Positions 54,113 to 62,578 of a stretch of DNA of 64,000 nt are shown piece by piece (positions within the stretch are counted from its first letter, which is position 1; the number at the start of each line of letters is the position of its first letter). The stretch is taken from assembly GCF_013359935.1 (NCBI RefSeq), contig NZ_JABMCB010000198.1, positions 105,451 to 169,450 on the forward strand. The letters run 5' to 3'. The notes under the pieces were generated by a model, which saw nothing but the letters and a program-made list of their open reading frames with translations, had not been told where the DNA came from and did no database searches. Source of the stretch: Paenibacillus xylanilyticus (GTDB lineage Bacteria > Bacillota > Bacilli > Paenibacillales > Paenibacillaceae). The position numbers and the translations under genes were made by a program.

Positions 54113-54155
54113 GGTGACATAGATCACATGGCATGTGATGAGGAATACAGACGAT
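54113..54155 (+). promoter_or_regulatory. candidate FNR-box promoter of the ZIP gene
   Basis: GGTGA-CATAGA-TCACA (54113-54128, one mismatch) overlaps a second palindrome ATCACAT-GGC-ATGTGAT (54123-54139). A weak -10 (GACGAT, 54150-54155) lies at the class II distance. Confidence 0.45.
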
Positions 54156-54264
54156 CAGGCAATATGCATCTTATCTTGCGGCATGGCTCCTTGATGTTTT
54201 TGGGGCAGCAACCCAGGTTAATGAAAGGATAGATGTTATATAGACATGAGAGGGGATGACCCGG

Positions 54265-54996
54265 ATGTGGACTGCATTCATGTGGGGAGGCATCTCCGCT
54301 TCAGCAGTAGTTATTGGTGCGCTTGCTGCACTGTTTCTCAAGATTCCCAAACGGGTGATTGGCTGGATTATGGCCTTCGGTACGGGAACATTGATTGGGG
54401 CAGCTTCATTTGAACTGATTGGAGATGCACTGAATGATGGCGGGATTATCCCGACAGCAATCGGATTTACGGCGGGTGCTGTGGTGTACACTTTGTTCGA
54501 CCTGCTTATATCCAGTAAAGGCGGTGCTGGGCGCAAACGTTCAGCACATTCGAAACCCGGAGGCAGCAGCCAGAGCGGGCTCGGGATTTTTGCAGGTACG
54601 GTTATGGATGCCATTCCGGAATCCATCATGCTAGGCGCAAGCCTGCTGACCGGAAAGGGCGTGAGTGTGGTACTCATCGTTTCTATTTTCGTCAGCAATA
54701 TCCCTGAAGGTCTATCGAGTACAGTGGGTTTGCGAGGCAATAACTACACCAAGTCCAGAATTATCCTGATGTGGCTTGGTGTACTACTGATTTCTGCGCT
54801 TGCAGCCTTGTGTGGGTATCTATTTCTGGAACAGCTTCCGGATGAGATGGCTGCGGCCATTGGGGCGTTTGCAGGTGGCGGTATTATAGCCATGATCTGC
54901 TCCACCATGATGCCTGAAGCTTTTGAAGAAGGCGGGCCCATCGTAGGCTTTATTGCTTCCATGGGGCTTCTCGTGTCCCTGCTGCTTGATCTGTAA
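54265..54996 (+). CDS. ZIP-family metal transporter
   Basis: 243 residues from ATG 54265; the ATG at 54256 directly abuts the AGGGG site, whereas 54265 is 9 bp away. Eight helices with the family metal-site motifs DAIPESIMLG and SNIPEGLSST in helices IV and V, and a variable Gly/Lys/Ser-rich cytoplasmic loop after helix III. It probably imports a divalent metal such as zinc, iron or manganese. Its position between ywiC and nirK suggests supply of metal for respiratory enzymes. Confidence 0.9.
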   Translation: MWTAFMWGGISASAVVIGALAALFLKIPKRVIGWIMAFGTGTLIGAASFELIGDALNDGGIIPTAIGFTAGAVVYTLFDLLISSKGGAGRKRSAHSKPGGSSQSGLGIFAGTVMDAIPESIMLGASLLTGKGVSVVLIVSIFVSNIPEGLSSTVGLRGNNYTKSRIILMWLGVLLISALAALCGYLFLEQLPDEMAAAIGAFAGGGIIAMICSTMMPEAFEEGGPIVGFIASMGLLVSLLLDL

Positions 54997-55021
54997 AATC
55001 TCCAAGTAAAAGCAACGTACC

Positions 55022-55072
55022 AAAAAAAGAGTATCCGCTCAAGTATAATGTTGAGGTACGGATACTCTTTTA
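55022..55072. terminator. bidirectional terminator between ZIP and YlbF genes
   Basis: AAAAAGAGTATCCG pairs with CGGATACTCTTTT, inner CAA/TTG; A and T tails on both strands. Confidence 0.92.
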
Positions 55073-55098
55073 TCTTGCCAATGAATACGAGTGGTTTC

Positions 55099-55524
55099 TC
55101 AATGATTACTTGAACAGTTCCCTCCACAACCACATGCTTCCTTGTGCACTTCACCCGGTTTGAGCAGCCGGTTTAATTCAACGGATTTGGTGAAATACTG
55201 GCTGATCTGTTGATGCAAAAGGCTAAACTCACGCTGGGCATACATGAATCTGCGGATAAGCGGGTGATCATAGAGCGCACGTTCTTCTTGTTCGTACACC
55301 TGCATTTCGGATGTCAGCAATTCAATATTTTGACGTTCTTTTTCCTCCAGAGCCTGATGTTTCTCCATAAACTGCTCATATTGCGCTGTAGCCTGCTCAT
55401 CTGCGGCAAACTGATCGATCATCTCCCGCATCTCACGGTAACCTTTATCCTGTAGCAACACGGAACATAATTCTTCCATTTTAAGCATGATCGCCTGTTT
55501 GTCCATTTTTACGATTGTACTCAT
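55099..55524 (-). CDS. YlbF-family protein with cysteine-rich tail
   Basis: 141 residues from ATG 55524, behind AGGAGGTTAAC; the longer frame has no site. Helical YlbF/YmcA domain (for example ELCSVLLQDKGYREMREMIDQF and HPLIRRFMYAQREFSLLHQQI), followed by a C-terminal tail with Cys131, Cys133 and Cys137 in EACGCGGNCSSNH. In B. subtilis YlbF, YmcA and YaaT form a complex with Fe-S clusters that affects RNA processing and development. An FNR box on its promoter and neighbouring nirK suggest an anaerobic role for this paralogue. Confidence 0.88.
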   Translation of the reverse strand: MSTIVKMDKQAIMLKMEELCSVLLQDKGYREMREMIDQFAADEQATAQYEQFMEKHQALEEKERQNIELLTSEMQVYEQEERALYDHPLIRRFMYAQREFSLLHQQISQYFTKSVELNRLLKPGEVHKEACGCGGNCSSNH

Positions 55525-55560
55525 CTTGTTAACCTCCTGTAGAGTGTTCCTTTTATTATC

Positions 55561-55603
55561 ACTGTATACCTGATCCTCGTGGTGCACTGTGACGATACTC
55601 ACA
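55561..55603 (-). promoter_or_regulatory. FNR-box promoter of the YlbF-family gene
   Basis: Perfect TGTGA-N6-TCACA at 55588-55603. On the minus strand TACAGT (55566-55561) has its centre exactly 32 bp away, again placing the box at -41.5. Confidence 0.75.
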
Positions 55604-55651
55604 TCTTGTATGAGTTATATAACGTTCCTGTTCGGGGGCTCTATACCCGGA

Positions 55652-56335
55652 TTATTGAATTCTTTGCTGAAGCTCTTCCAGTTGAAGAAGATGAATGACA
55701 TTCCCAGCTACCTGAAGCAGACCTTCAGACTGCAGGATGGCCAGTTTGCGACTCAAGGTTTCGGGCGTAATGCCTGCCAGCAGTGCCATATCCTTTTTGA
55801 AAACAGGAAGCTTGATTCCATTTGTCTCCATATTTCTCGTATGAAAATTCAATAAAAGCTTAGCAATTCGTTGTTCAGGGTTCATTAAACTAAGGGCAGT
55901 ATTCCAGTCTTCGGATTGTTCAAGAAGATCGGAAACAGCCAGAAGAAAATGATAAGCAAGCATCGGATTATGGTCTATTAATCTGTCAAAGTCCTGCCTA
56001 TGAAGGGTGCATAAAGTTGATATTTCCAACACCTCTGCATGAACTCCATACGGTTTTTGGTGTAACAGAGCGTCATGCCCGAAGAAATCACCGGGAAACA
56101 GGAAGCGGACAATATGCTCTTTGCCGTTCTCGGCGTATTTGGATAATTTCACACATCCCTGATGAACCATGTATAACTTAGCTGAACCTTCCCCTTCCTT
56201 CACAACAATTTCCCCTTTATGATAGCTCCGTGATTGCAGCAAGGAAGCGAGCAGGGTGGATTCTTCCGGTGCGAGGTGCTGGAAAAGGGGGACTTTGACA
56301 AAGCAGGGAGCCTTGATTTGAGAATCACACATCAT
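55652..56335 (-). CDS. FNR-like Crp/Fnr regulator with cluster-type cysteines
   Basis: 227 residues. Effector barrel, dimer helix and winged helix as in FNR. Cysteines are at 3, 11, 61 and 109; Cys109 in ISTLCTLHR aligns by eye with Cys122 of E. coli FNR and the N-terminal pair could complete a cluster. The recognition helix ITPETLSRKLAIL has the E-x-x-S-R pattern of E. coli FNR, which reads TTGAT half-sites, unlike the other Crp/Fnr protein here. GAGGTGG precedes the start. It lies 53 bp after nirK on the same strand, so the two may be co-transcribed. Confidence 0.9.
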   Translation of the reverse strand: MMCDSQIKAPCFVKVPLFQHLAPEESTLLASLLQSRSYHKGEIVVKEGEGSAKLYMVHQGCVKLSKYAENGKEHIVRFLFPGDFFGHDALLHQKPYGVHAEVLEISTLCTLHRQDFDRLIDHNPMLAYHFLLAVSDLLEQSEDWNTALSLMNPEQRIAKLLLNFHTRNMETNGIKLPVFKKDMALLAGITPETLSRKLAILQSEGLLQVAGNVIHLLQLEELQQRIQ

Positions 56336-56388
56336 GATCAGGATCCACCTCGTTTCATTCGATTTATGTGTTGAGGATATAGAAGGGA

Positions 56389-57378
56389 CTAGTGCTTCAT
56401 CGCCTTTCCTCCGTGATTCTTGCCATCAGAGGTTACACGAAGAACAGCAGAAGCACCCTTGGATACATGTTTGAACTGATGGGTAACAATGGGATAATCG
56501 CCCTCTTCCGTTACGGTAAACTCGACGACTGCACCTCCACTTGCAGGAAGCATAACCGTCTGTAATCCATATTGGATATTACGGGGATTTCCATCCATGT
56601 AGACCCGGTCCATAATGGTCCCGACGACATGGAAGGAGGAGACTTCGTTTGGCCCTGCATTGCTTACATAAATTCGCACCGTATCACCAGTCTTGGCGAG
56701 CAAAGGGGAGTTGACCAGACCATAGTCGTTGCCATTAAAAACAACGTAATCCGGCTCATCATTCATAAAAGCATCGTAGCTATGCTCTTTGTACCATTCA
56801 CTTTGTACGAGTGTGTATTCACGATCAATCTGCCCGTCAGAAGGGTAGCCGGCCTTCGGCTCGACAATAATCAAGCCATACATGCCGTTCGCGATATGGG
56901 CAAGAACCGGACTTGTTCCGCAATGATACATGAAGACTCCGGGCGACGATGTGCTGTAAGTGAATGTACCCTCCTCACCTGGCATAACGTCTACGAATTT
57001 GCTGCTTGGTGAAGCGTGTACGGCATGAAAATCCATGGAGTGCGGCAAGGCAGAATCCTTATTTTTCAAAGTGAAAATTAATGTGTCGCCTTCGGTTACG
57101 CGCAGAATGGGTCCAGGTACGGTGCCGTTAAAAGTCCAGGCATTATAGATTACTCCTGCGGAGATCTCGATATCGGTGACTTGGGCTGTCATCTCAATGT
57201 ACACTTTTGAGCCTTCTCTGCGGATGACGGGATCAACAGGTTGACGACTGGTTGACTCCACAGGAGCAGCGTCGTGCTGAACAGGCTTATCTATTTCCGC
57301 AGCATTGCAATGGGAAAGGACGGCCGTACTTAATGTCAATGCAAAAGACAATTTGATTAGACTCAACCAAGAGAACAT
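56389..57378 (-). CDS. nirK: copper-containing nitrite reductase
   Basis: About 329 residues from ATG 57378 (AAGG 11 bp upstream; a TTG at 57399 is possible). Secreted (hydrophobic N-terminus to about residue 24) two-domain cupredoxin that reduces nitrite to NO. Type 1 copper ligands: His in LPHSMDFHAVHA, Cys and His in MYHCGTSPVLAHIANGM with the Met. Type 2 ligands: His of DFHAVHA, His of MYHC, and His of IVTHQFKH from the next subunit; the catalytic Asp (SMDFH) and His (SSFHVVG) are present. It uses the nitrite made by NarGHI. Confidence 0.94.
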   Translation of the reverse strand: MFSWLSLIKLSFALTLSTAVLSHCNAAEIDKPVQHDAAPVESTSRQPVDPVIRREGSKVYIEMTAQVTDIEISAGVIYNAWTFNGTVPGPILRVTEGDTLIFTLKNKDSALPHSMDFHAVHASPSSKFVDVMPGEEGTFTYSTSSPGVFMYHCGTSPVLAHIANGMYGLIIVEPKAGYPSDGQIDREYTLVQSEWYKEHSYDAFMNDEPDYVVFNGNDYGLVNSPLLAKTGDTVRIYVSNAGPNEVSSFHVVGTIMDRVYMDGNPRNIQYGLQTVMLPASGGAVVEFTVTEEGDYPIVTHQFKHVSKGASAVLRVTSDGKNHGGKAMKH

Positions 57379-57540
57379 GGGGAACACAACCTTATTCAAG
57401 TGATATAATTCACAAATAAACCAATATCATGATGCAGCCATGTCTAGTGTACGACAGTTCACTGGAGACAGGTGTGACCTGAAACACACTCTCCAGAGAT
57501 GATTCGTTTTTTTAAAATTTCCGCAGATATGGCACGTTTC

Positions 57541-57569
57541 TTGTACTACGCGATGGAGTTACTTATAAT
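57541..57569 (+). promoter_or_regulatory. promoter of the unknown/SUKH gene array
   Basis: TTGTAC, 17 bp, perfect TATAAT, about 93 bp before the zinc-ribbon gene. It is the only strong promoter seen before the same-strand run of genes to 62481. Confidence 0.68.
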
Positions 57570-57661
57570 TTTAAATGGGGTGGAATGGAAAATATTGATG
57601 GTTGAATTTGCGGTAGCGCATATAAAACATATTTGTTTCCAGTGAGAGGAGTAGATTTGAA

Positions 57662-58270
57662 ATGAAACAGTTCGAGGATGAAGGAGCCTATAAATATAAC
57701 TTCTATTGGGTGCTCCGCCGAGGTGAACGTGTCGATGTCAAATGTCAGACATGCGGCGGTCACGCTTATATCGAGCAATGTCAGGATCAAATGCAGTGGA
57801 AATGCTCAGCATGTTATGCTCATGGGGTGGAAAAGCCGGTATATCAATATCATGCCAAGGGTAATTGTGTTCTGTGTGAACGTTGGTTCAATATCGAAGT
57901 GACAGACGATAAACAGACTTCGCACAAATCAACACACATTGATTGTCCACACTGCGGCGCCGTCAATCAAACCCAGCTGCATAGCAAGCCTGTTTGCAAA
58001 AGATATATTATGGACACTCGGGACGGGAGAGATCCAATCTTCGGTATGGAGCTGTATTTTCTGGACTATGTTCGAGGTAAATTGGTGTGGGCTGTTAATC
58101 GAGCGCATTTAAATTACCTGATTTCATATGTTTCTGCCGATTTGCGAGTGAGACGTGGGAATGTACCGCTCAAGACGGCGTCACATTATCTCCCGGTTTA
58201 CATGAAGGAAGCGAAAAACAGGGACCAGATGGTTCGCGCGCTGACCAAGCTTTTGCACAAGACAGGCTGA
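57662..58270 (+). CDS. zinc-ribbon-like protein with four CxxC knuckles
   Basis: 202 residues. Four CxxC pairs at about residues 28-31, 48-51, 69-72 and 94-97 in the first half suggest two zinc ribbons; the second half (KRYIMDTRDGRDPIFGMELYF onward) is a mixed alpha/beta domain without familiar motifs. GAGAGGAG precedes the ATG. I do not recognise the family. It is the first gene of the array that includes SUKH proteins and is spaced 34 bp from the next gene. Confidence 0.8.
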   Translation: MKQFEDEGAYKYNFYWVLRRGERVDVKCQTCGGHAYIEQCQDQMQWKCSACYAHGVEKPVYQYHAKGNCVLCERWFNIEVTDDKQTSHKSTHIDCPHCGAVNQTQLHSKPVCKRYIMDTRDGRDPIFGMELYFLDYVRGKLVWAVNRAHLNYLISYVSADLRVRRGNVPLKTASHYLPVYMKEAKNRDQMVRALTKLLHKTG

Positions 58271-58304
58271 GGAGGAACCAAGGGAAGCGACGAGGAGGAA
58301 TGGA

Positions 58305-58955
58305 ATGAAATTACGTGCCAAACTACTTATATTTGGAATAATTTTAGGTAGTCTTCTCATCCCTGCCTATTTTATTTTACAGACGTACGGTGTATTCCAA
58401 AAAGAGAGAGTGCTATCAGACTATGTGCTCGCGGTAGATGTAAATCGGGAACCGTATGATGCATGGCCGCTCGTGAACAGTTTCGCAGCCATGGATAAGA
58501 GTGAGGACAATCGCCAGTTATATTACCGGGTGGATATGAACCATATCAACTACCTTTTTCAATTGGCTTATCAGGAGTATGGCGTCACACCAGGTAATGA
58601 GAATCCTTTTCTAGCAGGTAACGTGGAATATCATTCTCCCGAAACGACGTACGTAAGGTCGGAAAAAGAATATTCAAATGCTAAGGATTATACAACCTCA
58701 CTTCATTTTTATAACAAAGAAGAGCAGGAGATCTATACCTACGAAACGACGGGCAAAGGCGATGGGAATTTGGTAAAATCCATTATTCATCAGGGGATGA
58801 CTCGTTCCCATAATGGAGGAAGTGAAGCGGCGCGTGATCCGTACATTAACATTACGGCATTATTTCACGACAAGCTGAACGTTGATGTAAATCTGACGGT
58901 TGATGAAGAACAAAAAATCGTATGGATACGAATGAATAAAGCGGAGGCGAGATGA
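58305..58955 (+). CDS. hypothetical membrane-anchored protein
   Basis: 216 residues. One N-terminal membrane helix (about 6-27) and an extracytoplasmic domain of about 185 residues with many acidic and tyrosine residues (for example YYRVDMNHINYLFQLAYQEYG). No lipobox and no known motif. GAGGAGGAATGG precedes the ATG. Its stop overlaps the start of the next gene. Function unknown; context suggests a toxin-immunity type array. Confidence 0.78.
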   Translation: MKLRAKLLIFGIILGSLLIPAYFILQTYGVFQKERVLSDYVLAVDVNREPYDAWPLVNSFAAMDKSEDNRQLYYRVDMNHINYLFQLAYQEYGVTPGNENPFLAGNVEYHSPETTYVRSEKEYSNAKDYTTSLHFYNKEEQEIYTYETTGKGDGNLVKSIIHQGMTRSHNGGSEAARDPYINITALFHDKLNVDVNLTVDEEQKIVWIRMNKAEAR

Positions 58956-59512
58956 TGAATTTGTTTGGCGTACATAATGGACCAGCATATCTGGAAGGGA
59001 TCGTTCAAAAAGTAACGGCTGGGGAGAACCAGGAAGTCGAGTGGAAAGGCAAGTTGCAGACAAAGGATGGTCATGACAAGTTCCATATCTTTTATTATGG
59101 TGACTTGATGAAAGATGATCTGATAACCTGGCAGGATTCGACACCATTAATCGTATATGCAGAGCACACTGTGACCGGAGAGCGTTATTTGCTTATCGAT
59201 GCAGCTAAACATGGTTATGATGCAATGTTGTGTGAAACTTATCCGGAGGAAGAACTGAGCAAAAGGTCGCTGCGTCCATATCTGGACGTGGAGGGAGAGG
59301 ATACGTTTGAAGTCCACTTGTCAGCCTTTTACAATGTGCCGTGGGATGAGGAATTCGGGGAAGATGTGGATGAAGATGGAACCTACGAATTGATCACTGG
59401 CGATTGCATGGATTTTAACCAGGTTAAACGGGATGGATATGATGCGTTCTCCATTCGCATCGTGAATCGTAAAGGTGTAAAAACAGAAATTGTTCAGGAG
59501 GAGCTTGCCTGA
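58955..59512 (+). CDS. hypothetical acidic soluble protein
   Basis: 185 residues, soluble, acidic, no signal peptide. Start at the second of two adjacent ATGs (58955), 7 bp after GGAGG; it overlaps the upstream stop as TGATG. Segments such as WQDSTPLIVYAEHTVTGERYLL and FSIRIVNRKGVKTEIVQEE suggest a beta-rich fold. No family recognised. Tight coupling to the membrane-anchored upstream gene implies they act together. Confidence 0.78.
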   Translation: MNLFGVHNGPAYLEGIVQKVTAGENQEVEWKGKLQTKDGHDKFHIFYYGDLMKDDLITWQDSTPLIVYAEHTVTGERYLLIDAAKHGYDAMLCETYPEEELSKRSLRPYLDVEGEDTFEVHLSAFYNVPWDEEFGEDVDEDGTYELITGDCMDFNQVKRDGYDAFSIRIVNRKGVKTEIVQEELA

Positions 59513-59566
59513 GAAATCCATCATTTGATTTGTAGAAGAATGACCTGAAGATAGGAGATGTCATTA

Positions 59567-60301
59567 ATGTATGTGGTAACCCGTACGCTTAAACCAGTAT
59601 CCGCAGAGGAGCTTTTACGTTTTGAGCAGCAGCATTCCGTTTCATTGCCAGTTTCTTATCGGCAGTGGCTCGAGCAATATGGGGAAGGAACCTATTCGGG
59701 CTGGATGAACGTACAGAGGCCGGATCACGAGGTATTGAAGCCTTTTGCAGAATATGACTTTTGGATGCATACCGACGTTACCCCTGTCAGTCAACAACAG
59801 CTGGAGGATTGTATTAGCATAGGTAGCTCCGTGGATGGCGACTTCCTGGCCATTCATCCTGAAATTGACGGACTTTTGTGGCTCCCTCGCCACGATGAGC
59901 AGATTACTTTGTGGAAACATACGGAATCGGAGTTTGGCGACACGCTGGACCGAATCTATTGTGGGTACTACGGTCAAGCTGAAACGATAAAGCCAAGCTA
60001 TTTTGAACCCTGGAATGAGCTGAGAAATCACACTTTTTATCATTTGGAAGATCACAAGGATCGGACGTCAATCCAACATCTGGCCAGCTTATGTCAAGCA
60101 CAGTTCAAGTGGGATGCGGTGATGGAAAATGAGTATACATGCAAGCTCTTCATGGCTTCCATTGGTGGATACCTGCGTTTTAATTATGCGAATGGCAGGG
60201 AAATTGCCCTCTTTTATGAAGAGATCCACGGGGTGGAAGGGACCACGGATTACGATATAGAGCATTTTTTGCTCGCACATCACTGTAGAATCATGAATTG
60301 A
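59567..60301 (+). CDS. SMI1/KNR4 (SUKH) family protein
   Basis: 244 residues from ATG 59567, 9 bp after AGGAG; the ATG at 59558 abuts that site. The SUKH pattern is visible as SAEELLRFEQQHSVSLPVSYRQWLEQYGEGTY near the start, then DGDFLAIHPEIDGLLWLPRHDE. A second, less familiar domain fills the last 80 residues. SUKH proteins commonly act as immunity proteins against nuclease toxins of polymorphic systems. Cognate toxin not in the window. Confidence 0.78.
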   Translation: MYVVTRTLKPVSAEELLRFEQQHSVSLPVSYRQWLEQYGEGTYSGWMNVQRPDHEVLKPFAEYDFWMHTDVTPVSQQQLEDCISIGSSVDGDFLAIHPEIDGLLWLPRHDEQITLWKHTESEFGDTLDRIYCGYYGQAETIKPSYFEPWNELRNHTFYHLEDHKDRTSIQHLASLCQAQFKWDAVMENEYTCKLFMASIGGYLRFNYANGREIALFYEEIHGVEGTTDYDIEHFLLAHHCRIMN

Positions 60302-60322
60302 GACGGAGTGGAGGAATCATGG

Positions 60323-61624
60323 ATGAGTTGGTTAAACGAAAAAATTGCAGAAAAGTGGAGGAAGGAAGGGAAACGCTACGCCCAGAGTGTAAATGATTTT
60401 GTGCGCAGAAGTATCGCGGGAGAAGTGCCGGATGAATCGAAACTGGCGAACGACGGACGGGCAGAGTTCAGTGCGGAAGTATGGGACATGGTGAAGAAGG
60501 GAAACGTACAGAACGATCTGCATCGACTGCGTAAGGAATTACCCGCGGCAACTTGGCCATTCAATGAAACATTTCAGTCATCCATGCAGGCCGTGCGCGT
60601 AGCGGGATATCTGGATAACGATACTGTTGTCTTTAATAGTGGTTTTCTGACGGATAAAGGATGCGTATATACCGGTGATCACGAACATGTGCGTTCTTTT
60701 CCACAATATCAATTCGCTGGGCAGTCGCCGGATGGTGAACAGTATGCTCTGGCAGGCACTGAGGGGATCCGCGTGATTACACAGCCAGATCGTCATCTGG
60801 AAGGAAAAGAAGTGGCAATGTTCCGCTGGGACGACATCCAATCAGCCATTCATCAGGCGCTGCCCCGAATCGAATCCCTTGCTGACTGTGAATATCCGGA
60901 ACGCACACTCGAAGGTCTCATTCCGTTTGATCGTGGTCAGGCGCTTATCATTTTGTCCCATTACGGAATTTATCTGGTGGAGCATGGCAAGGTATCTCCG
61001 ATGCACCCTGATCCTGCAGAGGTGGAGGAGCACGAATTGGAGGATACACAGATTTCCATGGGGCATGCAGCGGTGTCTCAGGATGGTCGATGGATTGCGT
61101 TTGGCAGTCAGGTTAGTGACCATATGCTTCTGGATCGTGAACGTCATCATACCTATGCGCTTTATCCTGAATCCAGTTACCCGCATCATGCGGTGTTTAC
61201 CAGAGATCATCAGTACGTCTGGTTTAATGCGTGCCATTTTTACAATGGAGTTACGATGCAGGTGAATTTGGATGAAGTGGAAGGCAATGAATCGAAAGAA
61301 GATTGGCCTATGATGGATGAAAGCGCTCGTGTATATGCTGCCGTAGAAATACCACAAGGTATGGTTCTTGGCGATGCATATGGTTACCTCAAATGTGTGG
61401 ATAAGAAGGGGCAGGAGGTATGGAGACATTTTGTAGGCAGCACCATTTATTCTCTGGCAATCTCGCCTGATCAATCCAAGCTCGCAGTAGGTACGTATGG
61501 GGGCATGGTGCATATCCTTAATCTGCATTCCGACCGAATGGATGACTACAGTATTGGAACAGGAACTCTCCGTGAACTGGAGCGTTTTGTTGTGTGGCGT
61601 GGAGAAGAACCGTTACGTTGGTAG
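60323..61624 (+). CDS. beta-propeller (WD40-like) protein
   Basis: 433 residues from ATG 60323, 8 bp after GGAGG (a GTG at 60308 overlaps the site). After a charged helical N-terminus (1-75) the protein has repeated beta-strand units such as HAAVSQDGRWIAFGSQ, HHAVFTRDHQYVWFNA and YSLAISPDQSKLAVGTYGG, the form of WD40 or quinoprotein-like propeller blades. It is soluble and has no signal peptide. Propellers of this kind occur among immunity or scaffold proteins in Firmicute toxin loci; the function here is unknown. Confidence 0.78.
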   Translation: MSWLNEKIAEKWRKEGKRYAQSVNDFVRRSIAGEVPDESKLANDGRAEFSAEVWDMVKKGNVQNDLHRLRKELPAATWPFNETFQSSMQAVRVAGYLDNDTVVFNSGFLTDKGCVYTGDHEHVRSFPQYQFAGQSPDGEQYALAGTEGIRVITQPDRHLEGKEVAMFRWDDIQSAIHQALPRIESLADCEYPERTLEGLIPFDRGQALIILSHYGIYLVEHGKVSPMHPDPAEVEEHELEDTQISMGHAAVSQDGRWIAFGSQVSDHMLLDRERHHTYALYPESSYPHHAVFTRDHQYVWFNACHFYNGVTMQVNLDEVEGNESKEDWPMMDESARVYAAVEIPQGMVLGDAYGYLKCVDKKGQEVWRHFVGSTIYSLAISPDQSKLAVGTYGGMVHILNLHSDRMDDYSIGTGTLRELERFVVWRGEEPLRW

Positions 61625-61869
61625 GATGGTTATCTGGACCATAGATGTTAAAAAAGATCTGGGCGTTCATGGGCGGTCGAGCCTGATGGAATGCTGCGCA
61701 GCAACAAACTTATTTCGGATGAACAGGTTGCTCTAAATGGAAGAGTGGCTGAATCTGCTTTCTTACGCAGTCATGATCCTGATCGAAGATGGTGGGAAAA
61801 GGAGGCGTTCTGGGTTACAAGTCGTATATGCATGAACGGACATAATACAGCTGAGAATGGGGGAGTCTT

Positions 61870-62481
61870 ATGCAAACGGATATGAACGAAAGAATGAATG
61901 AGCAGATGAATCATTTGAATGAATTATTACATAAAAAAGTGAAGGATGAAGAGATTAGACAGTTGTATGAAGAATATCAGCAGCTGGGAGGGGCTTCCGA
62001 AGACAGCCTGGCTCTTTTTGAGAGAGAGTTTGGTGTCCGCCTGCCAGAAGATTTTCGGGAATTCTACAAGTGCAAGAATGGCAGTGGTTACGCATTTCAT
62101 GTCCTGTATACTGGTGATGCCAAGAGAGAGGAATGTACCCCGTTTTACTTGATGTCACTGGAGGAAATCCGGGAAACCAAGCAATATTTCTGCGAGCGGA
62201 GTGAGAAGCTGGAAGAGCACTATTCGGCAGAAGAGATCAGTAAACTGGATCCGGAGATCAAGCCTTATTTATTTCATGAACCGTGGATTCCATTTGCGAC
62301 GATGGCTGGGGGTTCCCTGTATCTAATGCTGGACTTTGATCCGTCAGATCAGGGTAGTTATGGTCAGATTATCATTTATGTGCATGATCCGGATTTTGTT
62401 TATTATAAAACAGATACCTTTAAGAGCCTGCTGCAAGAATCCAACCGCAACCTGGAGATCATGGATGAGATTGAGTACTGA
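61870..62481 (+). CDS. SMI1/KNR4 (SUKH) family protein
   Basis: 203 residues. A coiled N-terminus (1-40) precedes a clear SUKH domain: SEDSLALFEREFGVRLPEDFREFYKCKNGSG, then PWIPFATMAGGSLYLMLDFDP and GQIIIYVHDPDFVYY. ATG behind GGGGGAG. It differs strongly from the other SUKH protein in the array, as expected of immunity genes that answer different toxins. 245 bp without an evident gene separate it from the propeller gene. Confidence 0.85.
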   Translation: MQTDMNERMNEQMNHLNELLHKKVKDEEIRQLYEEYQQLGGASEDSLALFEREFGVRLPEDFREFYKCKNGSGYAFHVLYTGDAKREECTPFYLMSLEEIRETKQYFCERSEKLEEHYSAEEISKLDPEIKPYLFHEPWIPFATMAGGSLYLMLDFDPSDQGSYGQIIIYVHDPDFVYYKTDTFKSLLQESNRNLEIMDEIEY

Positions 62482-62523
62482 CCCAGGTTCTCTGGATGTT
62501 GAAGCGGTTGCTACTCAACAAAT

Positions 62524-62565
62524 GAAAAAAATTAAAATTGCAGGAACTGCATGCAGCAGCTCCTG
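62524..62565 (-). terminator. terminator of the YPYPY-rich gene
   Basis: On the minus strand CAGGAGCTGC-TGCAT-GCAGTTCCTG (one G-U pair) followed by a T-rich tail. Confidence 0.8.
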
Positions 62566-62578
62566 AATGGTTCGAATG

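Noticed and set aside
61691..61885. 64-codon frame between the propeller and SUKH genes
   Set aside because: No ribosome site, overlaps the next gene's start; composition not protein-like.
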